In this document: positions 15,149 to 25,153 of the stretch, in pieces
How the letters are laid out: each line of letters begins with the position of its first letter
Numbering within the stretch: position 1 is the first letter of the stretch
Source of the DNA: Roseococcus suduntuyensis
GTDB taxonomy: Bacteria > Pseudomonadota > Alphaproteobacteria > Acetobacterales > Acetobacteraceae
NCBI RefSeq assembly: GCF_014196305.1
Contig: NZ_JACIDJ010000002.1
Span: 124,001-188,000, forward strand
DNA length: 64,000 nucleotides
Reading direction: 5' to 3'
The notes under the pieces: generated by a model
The model's database searches: none
Told to the model about the DNA's origin: nothing
What the model saw: only the letters and a program-made list of their open reading frames with translations
Position numbers and translations under genes: made by a program

Positions 15149-17425
15149 ATGAGGCGGCGCCGCCGCCCTTCCCTCTGGCGCGGCGCGCTGCTGGGCCTGT
15201 TGCTGCTGGTGCTGGCGGTGCCGGCGCTGGCGCTGGGCCTCGTCTGGTGGACGCTGCCGCCGCGTGACGAAAGCCTCGCCCTGCCCGGCCTTTCCGCGCC
15301 GGTCGAGGTCAGCTTCGACGCGCATGGCATCCCGCGCATCCGTGCCGCCACCGAGCGCGACGCGACCATGGCGCTGGGCTACCTCCATGCCCGCGACCGC
15401 CTCTTCCAGATGGAGACGATGCGGCGCGGGGCGGAGGGGCGGCTTTCCGAGATCGCGGGTGGCGCCGCGCTGCGGCTCGACCGCTTCTCGCGCGTGCTGG
15501 GCCTCGCGCAGCGGGCCGAGGCGGACCTCGCGGGGCTGGAACCCGCGACGCGCCACATGCTGGAGGCCTACGCCGCCGGCGTGAACGCCTGGATCGCGGC
15601 GCGCGGCCGCTTCGCCGCGCCGGAATTCCTGCTGCTCGGCGCGCCGGAGCCCTGGGAACCGCGGCATTCCCTGCTCTGGGCCAAGGTGATGGGCCTCTGG
15701 CTTTCCAACAATTTCCGCGTGGAGATGGAGCGCGCGCGCCTCGCCACCCTCCTGCCGGCGGAGCGGCTGTGGGACCTCTGGCCGCTGGATGGCAGCGCGG
15801 GGCGGCCTGATCTCGCGGCGCTGCCGCAGCTCGACCGCGTGCTGGCCGCGATCCCGGTCTTTGGCGAGGACGCGCCACTGCCCAACTCGGCCTCCAATGC
15901 CTGGGCGGTGGCGGGGCCGCGCGCGGGCGGCACGGCGCCCTTGCTCGCAGCGGACCCGCATCTGGGCTATGGCGCGCCCGTGCTGTGGTACCTGGTGCGC
16001 GTGGAGCTTGCCGATGGCGGCCTGCGCGCCGGCGCCACCTCGCCCGGCGTGCCCTTCCTGGTGTTCGGCCGCACGAACGACCTCGCCTGGGGCTTCACCA
16101 CCACCCATTCCGACACGCAGGACGTCTATATCGAGCCGGAATCCGCCGCCCGCGTGGTGCGGACCGAGACCATCCGCGTGCGCGGGCGCGAACCCGTCAC
16201 CTTCGAGGTGCGCGAGACCGGGAACGGCCCCGTGCTCTCCGACCTGGACGAGACGCCGCGCACCGATGGCCAGGTGCTGGCGGTGCGAATGGCGAACCTG
16301 GAGCCTGGCGACACGGCGGCGGATGGACTGCGGCGCTTGGCCATGGCCAGGGACCTCGCCGGCGCACGTGATGCCGCCGCGCGCATCACCTCGCCGCCGC
16401 AGAACCTGATGGTGGCGGCGCGCGATGGCGGCATCGCCATGTATCTCACCGGCCGCACGCCCCTCCGCACCGAGGGCGATGGCGCCTTCCCCGGCACCGC
16501 GCCCTGGCAGGGCTTCATCCCCTTCGACGAGCTGCCGCATGTGGAGAGCCCGGGCAGCGGCCTGCTGGTCAACGCCAACAACCGCGTCAGCCCGGAGGGC
16601 CACCCCGCCTTCCTCGGCCGCGACTGGTATGGCGACTGGCGCTTCCGCCGCATCCATGAACTGCTCTCGCCCGGCGCACGCTTCACGCTGGCGGGCTTCG
16701 CGGCGGTACAGATGGACACGCTCTCCCTGCCGGCGCGCGAGGCCCTGCCCTTCCTGAACACCCTGCCCCGCGGCTCGGGTGCGGTAGGTGCGGCGCAGGC
16801 CCTGCTGGCGGGCTGGGATGGCGACATGGACCCTGCCCGGCCGGAACCGCTGATCTGGGCGGCCTTCTCGCAGCACATGCCGCGCCTCGCGGTGGCCCAG
16901 GCGGGCGCGCCCGATGCCCCCACCAGCGCGGAATTCCTGCGCTTCCTGCTGACGGACCCGCGCGGCGAATGGTGGTGCGGCGGGGATTGCCGGGCCATGG
17001 CGGCGCTGGCCATGGCGGAGGCGGTGCGTGACCTCGTGGCCCGCTTCGGCCCCGAGCCCGCGCAATGGCGCTGGGGCCAAGCGCATCAGGCCCGGTTCGA
17101 CCACCCGCTGCTGCGCTTCGTGCCCGTGCTGAACCGGCTGACGGGCCTGGCCGCGCCCGTGGGCGGCGATGGCCATACGGTGCAGCGCCAGAGCTTCCGC
17201 ATGGCCGGGTCCGACCCCTTCGCGGCCGTGCATGGCGCGGGGTTGCGGATCGCGGTGGACCTGTCGGACGCCGACGCCACCGAGGTCATCATCGGCACCG
17301 GGCAATCGGGCCACCCGCTCTCGCGCCATTGGGGTGACCTGCTGGAACGCTGGCAGGCGGGCGAGACCCTGCGCCTGACGCGCGAGCCCACCACCACCAC
17401 CGGCCACCTGCGCCTGACACCCTGA
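15149..17425 (+). CDS. Penicillin-acylase-like Ntn hydrolase
   Basis: A 758-residue N-terminal-nucleophile amidase (S45 family). One N-terminal membrane segment or signal anchor covers residues 12-34. The alpha chain would be about residues 35-248, and autocleavage is expected before Ser249 in LPNSASNAWAV, where Ser-Asn-x-Trp is the family's nucleophile motif. The beta chain includes the NANNRVSPEGHPAF segment. Family members cleave penicillin G, N-acyl-homoserine lactones, cephalosporins or other N-acyl compounds. The location in an operon of amidases and dehydrogenases favours a catabolic N-acyl substrate; quorum quenching is an alternative. Confidence 0.88.
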   Translation: MRRRRRPSLWRGALLGLLLLVLAVPALALGLVWWTLPPRDESLALPGLSAPVEVSFDAHGIPRIRAATERDATMALGYLHARDRLFQMETMRRGAEGRLSEIAGGAALRLDRFSRVLGLAQRAEADLAGLEPATRHMLEAYAAGVNAWIAARGRFAAPEFLLLGAPEPWEPRHSLLWAKVMGLWLSNNFRVEMERARLATLLPAERLWDLWPLDGSAGRPDLAALPQLDRVLAAIPVFGEDAPLPNSASNAWAVAGPRAGGTAPLLAADPHLGYGAPVLWYLVRVELADGGLRAGATSPGVPFLVFGRTNDLAWGFTTTHSDTQDVYIEPESAARVVRTETIRVRGREPVTFEVRETGNGPVLSDLDETPRTDGQVLAVRMANLEPGDTAADGLRRLAMARDLAGARDAAARITSPPQNLMVAARDGGIAMYLTGRTPLRTEGDGAFPGTAPWQGFIPFDELPHVESPGSGLLVNANNRVSPEGHPAFLGRDWYGDWRFRRIHELLSPGARFTLAGFAAVQMDTLSLPAREALPFLNTLPRGSGAVGAAQALLAGWDGDMDPARPEPLIWAAFSQHMPRLAVAQAGAPDAPTSAEFLRFLLTDPRGEWWCGGDCRAMAALAMAEAVRDLVARFGPEPAQWRWGQAHQARFDHPLLRFVPVLNRLTGLAAPVGGDGHTVQRQSFRMAGSDPFAAVHGAGLRIAVDLSDADATEVIIGTGQSGHPLSRHWGDLLERWQAGETLRLTREPTTTTGHLRLTP

Positions 17426-18567
17426 TGCTGCAACCGGTCACGCTGGGGCTGCTGGCTTCCTTTGTCGGCTTCTCCTCCTCCTTCGCCGTCGTGTTGGCGG
17501 GCTTCGCCGCCATGGGGGCGACGCCGGCCCAGGCGGCCTCCGGCCTGGTGGTGCTGTGCCTGCTGATGGGGGGGCTGGGGCTGGCCTTCTCGGTCTGGTG
17601 GCGCTTGCCCATCAGCATCGCCTGGTCCACGCCGGGGGCGGCGCTGCTGGCGGGCTCGGCCATGCCGGAGGGCGGGTTTCCGGCCGCGGTGGGCGCCTTC
17701 CTGGTGGCTTCGGCGCTGGTGGTGATGGCGGGGCTGTGGCGACCCTTCGCCCAGGCCGTGGAGCGCATTCCCGCCCCGCTGGCGGCGGCGATGCTGGCCG
17801 GCGTGCTGCTGGACCTCTGCCTCGCGCCGGTGCGGGCGGTGGGGGAAATCCCCTGGCTCGCCCTGCCGGTGGTGCTGGCCTGGGCGGTGATGCTGCGGCT
17901 CAACCGGCTCTGGGCCGTGCCGGTCGCGGTGCTGGTCGCGGTGGCGGTGCTGCTGCTGGGGCCGGGCCTGCCGGGGGCCTCGGGCTTCACGCCACCCGTG
18001 CTGGAATTCGTGGCGCCACGGCTGGAATGGGGCACGCTGGCCGGCATCGCGCTGCCGCTCTTCCTGGTCACGATGGCGTCACAGAACCTGCCGGGCCTCG
18101 CGGTGCTGCACGCCAACGGGTATCGGCCGGCGGTGCGTCCCATCTTCGTGGCCACGGGGCTGGGCAGCTTCGCGGGCGGCTTCGCGGGCGGGCAGCTGGT
18201 GAACCTCGCCGCCATCACGGCTGCCCTCTGCGCGGGGCCGGAATCCCACCCCGATGCGCGTCGCCGCTGGGTGGCCGGCGCGGTGGCAAGCGGGGGCTAC
18301 CTGGGCTTCGCCGTGCTGTCCGGCATGGCGGCGGTGATCGTGGCGGCGGCCCCGCCGTTGCTCATCCAGGCCGTGGCGGGGTTGGCCCTGCTGGGTTCGC
18401 TGGCCGGCGCGCTGGCCACCGCGCTGGCGCGCGAGTCAGCCCGGGTGCCGGCCATCACCACCTTCGTGGTCAGCGCCTCGGGGTTGACCGTGGGGGGCGT
18501 GGGCGCTGCCTTCTGGGGGCTGGTGGCGGGCGGTGCGCTGTGGTGGCTGTTGCGGCCGCGAGATTAA
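17425..18567 (+). CDS. BenE-family benzoate/H(+) symporter
   Basis: A 380-residue inner-membrane permease with about 11-12 hydrophobic segments and the BenE-type pattern of Gly/Pro-rich helices (TPAQAASGLVVLCLLMGG, SIAWSTPGAALLA, MASQNLPGLAVLHANGY). BenE proteins are proton symporters of aromatic carboxylates. Its ATG shares one base with the stop of the Ntn hydrolase (TGATG), so it is the last gene of the catabolic operon and may import or export an aromatic acid from that pathway. It ends three bases before the Pho box of the next gene. Confidence 0.87.
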   Translation: MLQPVTLGLLASFVGFSSSFAVVLAGFAAMGATPAQAASGLVVLCLLMGGLGLAFSVWWRLPISIAWSTPGAALLAGSAMPEGGFPAAVGAFLVASALVVMAGLWRPFAQAVERIPAPLAAAMLAGVLLDLCLAPVRAVGEIPWLALPVVLAWAVMLRLNRLWAVPVAVLVAVAVLLLGPGLPGASGFTPPVLEFVAPRLEWGTLAGIALPLFLVTMASQNLPGLAVLHANGYRPAVRPIFVATGLGSFAGGFAGGQLVNLAAITAALCAGPESHPDARRRWVAGAVASGGYLGFAVLSGMAAVIVAAAPPLLIQAVAGLALLGSLAGALATALARESARVPAITTFVVSASGLTVGGVGAAFWGLVAGGALWWLLRPRD

Positions 18568-18569
18568 GC

Positions 18570-18587
18570 CTGTCATCAAACTGTCAT
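18570..18587 (+). promoter_or_regulatory. Pho box (PhoB-binding site)
   Basis: Two perfect 7-bp direct repeats CTGTCAT (18570-18576 and 18581-18587) separated by CAAA, giving the 11-base period of the classical PhoB site. It lies 36 bases ahead of the Na/Pi cotransporter start, the right place for PhoB to replace a -35 element. The expected transcription start would leave only a very short leader. Induction under phosphate limitation is inferred. Confidence 0.85.
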
Positions 18588-18622
18588 CTTCAACCGGAAT
18601 GGCGTAAGCCTCGTTCACCACC

Positions 18623-20281
18623 GTGAACGAATTCCGCTTCCTCCTTCAGCTCGCCGGCGAGGCAGCCCTTCTCCTCTGGGGGCTGCACATGGTGCAGTCC
18701 GGCATCCAGCGCGCCTATGGCGGGCGGCTGCAGTCCATCCTGGGCGCCGCGCTGGGCCGGCCCTGGCGGGCGGTGCTGGCGGGGCTCGGCGTGACCGCCA
18801 TCTTGCAAAGCAGCACCGCCACCGCGCTGATGGTGGGCTCCTTCGCCGCCGCCGGGCTGGTGGGCCTGGCGCCGGCGCTGGCGGCCATGCTGGGAGCCAA
18901 CCTGGGCACGGCGCTGCTGGTGCAGGCCCTCTCCTTCGACATGGCCTGGCTGTCGCCGCTCCTGATCCTGGCGGGCGTCGTCGCCTTCCGGCGCGCGGGC
19001 CGCACCCGCACGCGCGACCTCGCGCGGGTCGCCATCGGGCTGGGGCTGATGCTGCTGGCGCTGGCGCTGCTGGGCGCCACACTCGCCCCCGTCGAACGCT
19101 CGGCGGGGCTGCGCGAGGTGCTGGCGGTGCTGGCGGACATGCCCCTGTTCCTGGTGCTGATGGCGGCCATCCTGGCCTGGGCGGCGCATTCCTCGGTGGC
19201 CGGCGTGCTCTTCGTCGCGGCGCTGGCGGGCGGCGGCAGCCTGCAACCCGAGGCGGCGGTGGCCATGGTGCTCGGCGCCAATCTCGGCACGGCGCTGAAC
19301 CCGCTGCTGCAGGCGCAGGGCGGCACGGGGGGGCCGCCGCGGCTGCGCCTGCCGCTGGGCAACCTGATGAACCGGGCCCTGGGCTGCGCCGTGGCATTGG
19401 CCTTGCTGCCAAGCTTCACCGCACTGATGGCGGCGCTGGACCCCGACCCGGTGCGGCTGGTCGCCAACGCACACCTCGCCTTCAACCTGATGACGGCGCT
19501 GGCGGCGCTGCCCCTGCTGCGCCCGCAAGCCTGGCTGCTGGCGCGGCTGCTGCCCCCGCCCCCGCCCGAGGCCGACCCCGCGGCACCCCGCTACCTCGAC
19601 CGCGGGGCGCTCGGCACCCCCTCCGTCGCGCTGGCCCACGCGACGCGCGAGGCGCTGCGGGTGGCCGATGTGCTGAAGGACATGCTGGCCGCCTCCGCCC
19701 ATGGCTTCGCCACCGAGGACCGGGGGGCAGGAAAACCCGTCGCGCGCATGGACGACACGGTGGACGGGCTGCACCGCGCCATCCACGCCTACCTCGCGGC
19801 GCTGCCCGCCGAGGCGCTGAGCGACGAGGAAGCCGGCCGCGCCCGGCGCATCCAGGGCTTCGTGATCGCCCTGGAGCAGGCGGCCGATGTGCTGGCGCGC
19901 GACCTGGCGCAGCACGCCGCCAAGCGCCAGCGCCGGGCGCTGGAACTGGCGCGCGAGGGCCAGGGCATGCTGGACAACGTCCATGCCGCGCTGGGCGCGC
20001 AACTGACGCTGGCGGTCACGGTCTTCCTTTCGGATGATCTCGACGCGGCACGGCGGCTGGTCGCGGCCAAGGAGAGGCTGCGCGAAACCGAACGCGCGGC
20101 GGCCGCACGGGTGGTCGCGGCAGGTGGCGCGCCGGCCAGCGCGGGCGGCGCGGCGCCAAGCTTCGTGCTGGACTGCGTGCGCGACCTGCGCCGCGTCTCG
20201 GCCCATCTGGCCAGCGTGGCGCACCCGGTGCTGGAGCAGCATGGCGTGCTGTTGCCCAGCCGCCTGCTGCCCGGCAATTGA
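18623..20281 (+). CDS. Na/Pi cotransporter family protein with PhoU-like tail
   Basis: A 552-residue protein of the NptA/YjbB type. Two inverted Na/Pi cotransporter repeats carry the paired signatures ILQSSTATALMVGS with MLGANLGTAL, and HSSVAGVLF with LGANLGTAL. The C-terminal 200 residues form a helical PhoU-like domain (MDDTVDGLHRAIHAYLAALPAE). The GTG start is 36 bases after a Pho box and has no clear ribosome site, consistent with a short-leader transcript. It probably moves phosphate across the inner membrane; with a Pho box, uptake during starvation is the simplest reading, though some homologues export. Confidence 0.88.
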   Translation: MNEFRFLLQLAGEAALLLWGLHMVQSGIQRAYGGRLQSILGAALGRPWRAVLAGLGVTAILQSSTATALMVGSFAAAGLVGLAPALAAMLGANLGTALLVQALSFDMAWLSPLLILAGVVAFRRAGRTRTRDLARVAIGLGLMLLALALLGATLAPVERSAGLREVLAVLADMPLFLVLMAAILAWAAHSSVAGVLFVAALAGGGSLQPEAAVAMVLGANLGTALNPLLQAQGGTGGPPRLRLPLGNLMNRALGCAVALALLPSFTALMAALDPDPVRLVANAHLAFNLMTALAALPLLRPQAWLLARLLPPPPPEADPAAPRYLDRGALGTPSVALAHATREALRVADVLKDMLAASAHGFATEDRGAGKPVARMDDTVDGLHRAIHAYLAALPAEALSDEEAGRARRIQGFVIALEQAADVLARDLAQHAAKRQRRALELAREGQGMLDNVHAALGAQLTLAVTVFLSDDLDAARRLVAAKERLRETERAAAARVVAAGGAPASAGGAAPSFVLDCVRDLRRVSAHLASVAHPVLEQHGVLLPSRLLPGN

Positions 20282-20287
20282 GGCGGG

Positions 20288-21235
20288 CTACGCCGCCAGG
20301 ATCGCCTCCACCACCTCCTGCACCGCCAGCGCCTCCTCCAGCGTGGCGAGGTCCACACCCTCGCCCCGCGTCAGCGCGGCCAGCTTGTCGAGCTGGCGCG
20401 ACAGGGTCAGCGGCCGCATCTGCGGGTTGGGCAGGGCGTCGGGTGCCGCGTGCCAGCCGCCATCGGCGCCCTGGCGCTCGGCGAAGGACCAGTCGCGCAG
20501 GCGCAGCGCACCCTTGGTGCCCGTGACGACGAAAAGATTGTGGTCCTCCGCCGCCACGGTGCCGACCGAACCTTCCAGCGTCACCGGCACGTCCCCAGCC
20601 ATCAGGCGCGCGGTGATGGCCGTCTCGCAGGCCTCGCCGCCGGGGAATTCGGCGTGCGCCTGCTCCAGCCGCAGCCCACCGCCCAGGCGCTGCGCGAGGA
20701 AGAGGAAATGCGAGACCACTTCGCGCGTGAAGCCGCCCTCGGCGCGCAGCGCGAGCCAGGAGGCGGCGGCCGCCTGCCAGGCACGCGGCCAGGCGGCGAA
20801 GGCGACCTTGATGGAGATGGACCGGATCTCGCCCACCTCCGGCAACCAGGCGCGCAGCTGCGCCACGGCCGGCGAGGAGGCCATGGGGAAGTTCACCGCC
20901 GCCCGCTGCCCCGAAGCCGCCGACACGAAGGCGCGCGCCGCCGCCACGTCGGAGGCCAGCGGCTTCTCCAGGAAGAGGGAACGCCCCGCCCCCAGCACCG
21001 CCTGCCCAAGGGCGATGTGCGAGGCGGGCGGCGAGGCGACATAGACCGCGTCCGCCGCCCCGATCGCCGCCTCCGCGCTCTCCAGCATGGCGACGTCCCC
21101 CGTGATGGACGCAAGCCGCGCGGCCGCCGCGGGCGAAGGGTCCCAAACGCCCACGACGCGCGTGCCGCCATGGTCCAGCGCCGCGCGCAACAGGCGCTCG
21201 CCCATGATGCCAAGGCCGATGATGGAAAGCTGCAT
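20288..21235 (-). CDS. Gfo/Idh/MocA-family oxidoreductase
   Basis: A 315-residue NAD(P)-dependent dehydrogenase. The N-terminal Rossmann motif is IIGLGIMGERLL and the conserved EKP motif is LFLEKPLASD, followed by the alpha/beta C-terminal domain. Family members oxidise sugars, inositols or related hydroxy compounds. It is a single minus-strand gene, convergent with the Na/Pi gene six bases away and divergent from the DsbA-like gene. Substrate is unknown. Confidence 0.87.
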   Translation of the reverse strand: MQLSIIGLGIMGERLLRAALDHGGTRVVGVWDPSPAAAARLASITGDVAMLESAEAAIGAADAVYVASPPASHIALGQAVLGAGRSLFLEKPLASDVAAARAFVSAASGQRAAVNFPMASSPAVAQLRAWLPEVGEIRSISIKVAFAAWPRAWQAAAASWLALRAEGGFTREVVSHFLFLAQRLGGGLRLEQAHAEFPGGEACETAITARLMAGDVPVTLEGSVGTVAAEDHNLFVVTGTKGALRLRDWSFAERQGADGGWHAAPDALPNPQMRPLTLSRQLDKLAALTRGEGVDLATLEEALAVQEVVEAILAA

Positions 21236-21344
21236 GGGGGAGATCCTCGCCTATTCCGGCTTGCGCGGGCACGATCCAGCCCGCAGAACAACGACGGACC
21301 GGCAATGGCGCAATCGGGGCGCCGCCGCAACGGGGAAGCGTTTC

Positions 21345-21968
21345 ATGGAACAGGCCCGCCGCATCGACGTGATCTCGGACGCGATCTGCCCCTGGTGCTG
21401 GATCGGCAAGCGGCAGTTGGAAGCCGCGCTGGCCCAGCTCGGCGGGGGGTTCGCCGTGTATTGGCGCCCCTACCAGCTCAACCCCGACATGCCCTTCGAG
21501 GGCGTCGAGCGCGCCAGCTACCGCGCGGCCAAGTTCGGCAGCCTCGAACGCTCGCGGGAGGCCGATGCACGCGTGGCCGAGGCCGGGCGCGCCGTGGGCC
21601 TCGAATTCCGCCATGACCGCATGCTCCGCACCCCCAACACCATCAAGGCCCACCGCCTGATCCGCCGGGCGGCCGGGCCGCGCCAGGACGCCATGGTCGA
21701 GGCCCTGTTCCAGGCCTATTTCCACGACGGGCAGGACATCGGCGACGACGCCACCCTCGTCGCCCTGGCCACGGGCGTCGGCCTCGAAGGCGCGGCCGAA
21801 TTCCTCGCCTCCGGCGCCGAGGACGCGGAGGTCCGCGCCGAAGACGCCCAATTCCGCCGCATCGGCATCTCCGGCGTGCCGAGCTTCGCCCTGGACGGCC
21901 GCGTGATGTTCAGCGGCGCTTGGCCGGCCGACCGGATGGCGGACGTCTTCACCCAGCGGGTGGCGTAG
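21345..21968 (+). CDS. DsbA-family oxidoreductase, FrnE-like
   Basis: A 207-residue thioredoxin-fold protein with a CPWC active site near the N-terminus (ISDAICPWCWIGK) and the cis-Pro segment GVPSFALDG near the C-terminus. No signal peptide is present, so it is cytoplasmic like FrnE proteins, which act as disulfide isomerases or polyketide-related oxidoreductases. A frame open from 21087 would overlap the divergent gene, so ATG 21345 (after GGGAAGCG) is chosen. It is followed by a hairpin cluster. Confidence 0.85.
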   Translation: MEQARRIDVISDAICPWCWIGKRQLEAALAQLGGGFAVYWRPYQLNPDMPFEGVERASYRAAKFGSLERSREADARVAEAGRAVGLEFRHDRMLRTPNTIKAHRLIRRAAGPRQDAMVEALFQAYFHDGQDIGDDATLVALATGVGLEGAAEFLASGAEDAEVRAEDAQFRRIGISGVPSFALDGRVMFSGAWPADRMADVFTQRVA

Positions 21969-21981
21969 GGGGCGCTGTGTC

Positions 21982-22190
21982 CCGGGAGGGCGCTGCCCTC
22001 CCGGACCCTCCCGCCAAAGGCCGGGGGCCTTTGGAAACCTCTCAGTGTGATGGGGTTGGAGAGGGAGGGGCCTGGTGCGCGCGTGACAAGGTCTCACCCG
22101 CGACGCCCCTCCCTCTCCAACCCCATGAAACGGCGTCCCAGGGGCCTGGGCCCCTGGCAGGGGGGTTCGGGGGGACGGCGTCCCCCCGAG
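21982..22190. repeat. Cluster of five palindromes between convergent genes
   Basis: This 200-base gap holds five hairpins in tandem. (1) 10-bp stem 21982-21991/21995-22004, 3-nt loop. (2) 9-bp stem 22014-22022/22026-22034. (3) A perfect 21-bp inverted repeat 22050-22070/22106-22126 with a 35-nt loop. (4) 9-bp stem 22138-22146/22149-22157. (5) 10-bp stem 22167-22176/22180-22189. All are GC-rich. The block lies between a plus-strand and a minus-strand gene, so it can act as a bidirectional terminator, and the regular make-up suggests a composite dispersed repeat. Confidence 0.75.
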
Positions 22191-22206
22191 TGCCAGTCCC
22201 CCTTCG

Positions 22207-23088
22207 CTACCGCTGCGCGATGATCCCGCCGCTGATGCTGGCGGGGATGCGGGGGCGCCAGGCATTGGCGTCCACGGTCGTGATGAAGTCCTGCAGCGCG
22301 CTGTTGAAGGCGCCAGGGTCTTCCAGGTTCATCGTATGCCCGCATTTGGGCATGACCAGCAGCGCCGAGGTGGAGATGGTGCGCTTGAGGTAGAGGGCGG
22401 GCTCCAGGGTGGGGTCGTCCTCGTCGCCGGCGATGATGAAGGTGGGCACCGTCATCCTGCGGAAGCCGGCTTCCAGGTCGAACAGCGAGGGGCGTTCGCG
22501 CTGGCAGCCCAGCATGGTCAGCGCGGAGCCCTCGGTGGAATGTTCGCACATCTGTGCCTCGAACTCGGCGAAGCCGCGCGGGTCCTTTTCCTCGAAGATG
22601 AGGCGCGTCGGGCCATGGGCGTAGATGCGGCCGAACTCGGCCATGCCGCCGGCGCGCAGCTTCGCCACCGAGGCATCGATCTCGGCCTGGAACTGTGCGC
22701 GCTTGTCGGGCGAGGCGCCATAGCCCACCCCGGCCGCGGTCAGGCTGCGGGCCAGGTGCGGGTGGCGCAGGCCAAGGTGCAGCGCCGCGAAGGCACCCAT
22801 GGAGAGGCCCACCACATGCGCGGGGCCAAGGCCCAGCCCCTGGATCACGGCCGCGATGTCGTCGGTGGCGCGGTCCTGCGAATAGGCGCGCGGATCGGTC
22901 GGCACGTCCGAGGGCGGATAGCCGCGCGCGTGGTAGGCGATGCAGCGGTAGCGGCGCGAAAAGTAGCGGATCTGCGGTTCCCAGCTGCGCGCATCGCCGG
23001 CGAATTCATGGACGAAGACGATGGGGGTGCCGCTTCCGGCCTCGACGTAATGGAGCGCGACACCATCATCGGTCATGACATGGGGCAT
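22207..23088 (-). CDS. Alpha/beta hydrolase
   Basis: A 293-residue cytoplasmic alpha/beta hydrolase. It shows the HE(F)AG oxyanion region (FVHEFAGDARSW), nucleophile elbow VGLSMGAFAAL, acid segment IAGDEDDPTL and catalytic His in PKCGHTMNLEDP. The spacing resembles enol-lactonase and related C-C or ester hydrolases. CAGGAGAAG precedes the ATG at 23088; the frame is open to 23151 but adds no domain. It is divergent from the SUF operon; no link to iron-sulfur metabolism is evident. Confidence 0.87.
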   Translation of the reverse strand: MPHVMTDDGVALHYVEAGSGTPIVFVHEFAGDARSWEPQIRYFSRRYRCIAYHARGYPPSDVPTDPRAYSQDRATDDIAAVIQGLGLGPAHVVGLSMGAFAALHLGLRHPHLARSLTAAGVGYGASPDKRAQFQAEIDASVAKLRAGGMAEFGRIYAHGPTRLIFEEKDPRGFAEFEAQMCEHSTEGSALTMLGCQRERPSLFDLEAGFRRMTVPTFIIAGDEDDPTLEPALYLKRTISTSALLVMPKCGHTMNLEDPGAFNSALQDFITTVDANAWRPRIPASISGGIIAQR

Positions 23089-23197
23089 GGGCTTCTCCTG
23101 CTGTTGCCAGCGAGGATGCGGCGGGCCTAAGGAGAGGTCCAGACGCGACACTGCCGATGAAATATGCAGGGTTGCGCGTGAACCCCCCTGGAAATGG

Positions 23198-23212
23198 GAC
23201 TGGTTTGGTCCT
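23198..23212. promoter_or_regulatory. Candidate operator upstream of sufR
   Basis: An interrupted inverted repeat, GGAC (23198-23201), seven bases, GTCC (23209-23212), directly followed by the AT-rich CTATTTAAG. It lies 28 bases before the sufR start and could be the Rrf2 dimer site for autoregulation of the operon. The repeat is short, and the call rests on position. Confidence 0.35.
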
Positions 23213-23240
23213 ATTTAAGCTCGAGCAGAAGGATACCGCC

Positions 23241-23687
23241 GTGCTCAGGCTCTCCAGACTGACGGATTACGCGGTCGTGGTCCTGGCCCGCATGGGCGAG
23301 GAAGCCACCGCCTTGCAAAGCGCCCCGGGCCTCGCGCACCGCACCGGCCTTCCTGAACCCACGGTGGCCAAGGTGTTGAAGACCCTGGCCCAGGCCGGGG
23401 TGGTGGAAGGGCTGCGCGGCGCGCGCGGCGGCTACCGCCTGTCCAAGCCCCTGCCTGAAATCAAGCTGACCGAAGTGATCGTGGCCTTCGACGGCCCCAT
23501 CGCGCTGACCGCCTGCGTGGATGGCGGGTCGGGGCTTTGCGAGAGCGAGCATCTCTGCCCCGTGCGCGGCCGTTGGGACCCGGTGAACACTGCGATCCGC
23601 GATGCGCTCGAGAAGATTTCCGTGGCCGAGCTGGCGGGGCACGCGTTGTCCCCCGCCGAGGCCGATTTCCGCCTGGCTGCCGAGTAG
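23241..23687 (+). CDS. sufR: Rrf2-family regulator of the SUF operon
   Basis: A 148-residue Rrf2 regulator. The winged helix covers residues 1-70 (LSRLTDYAVVVLARM, GLPEPTVAKVLKTLA, GARGGYRLSKP). Three Cys at 92, 100 and 106 (C-x7-C-x5-C) form the probable Fe-S ligand site, with the spacing of RirA-type rather than IscR-type (x5/x5) proteins. It is the first gene of the SUF operon, so it likely represses it and releases under iron or Fe-S shortage. The GTG at 23241 is chosen because GAAGGA sits eight bases ahead and the family starts at LRLS; an upstream ATG at 23157 would add 28 atypical residues. Confidence 0.87.
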   Translation: MLRLSRLTDYAVVVLARMGEEATALQSAPGLAHRTGLPEPTVAKVLKTLAQAGVVEGLRGARGGYRLSKPLPEIKLTEVIVAFDGPIALTACVDGGSGLCESEHLCPVRGRWDPVNTAIRDALEKISVAELAGHALSPAEADFRLAAE

Positions 23688-23696
23688 GAGCACCCC

Positions 23697-25151
<1,455 letters not shown>

Positions 25152-25153
25152 CC

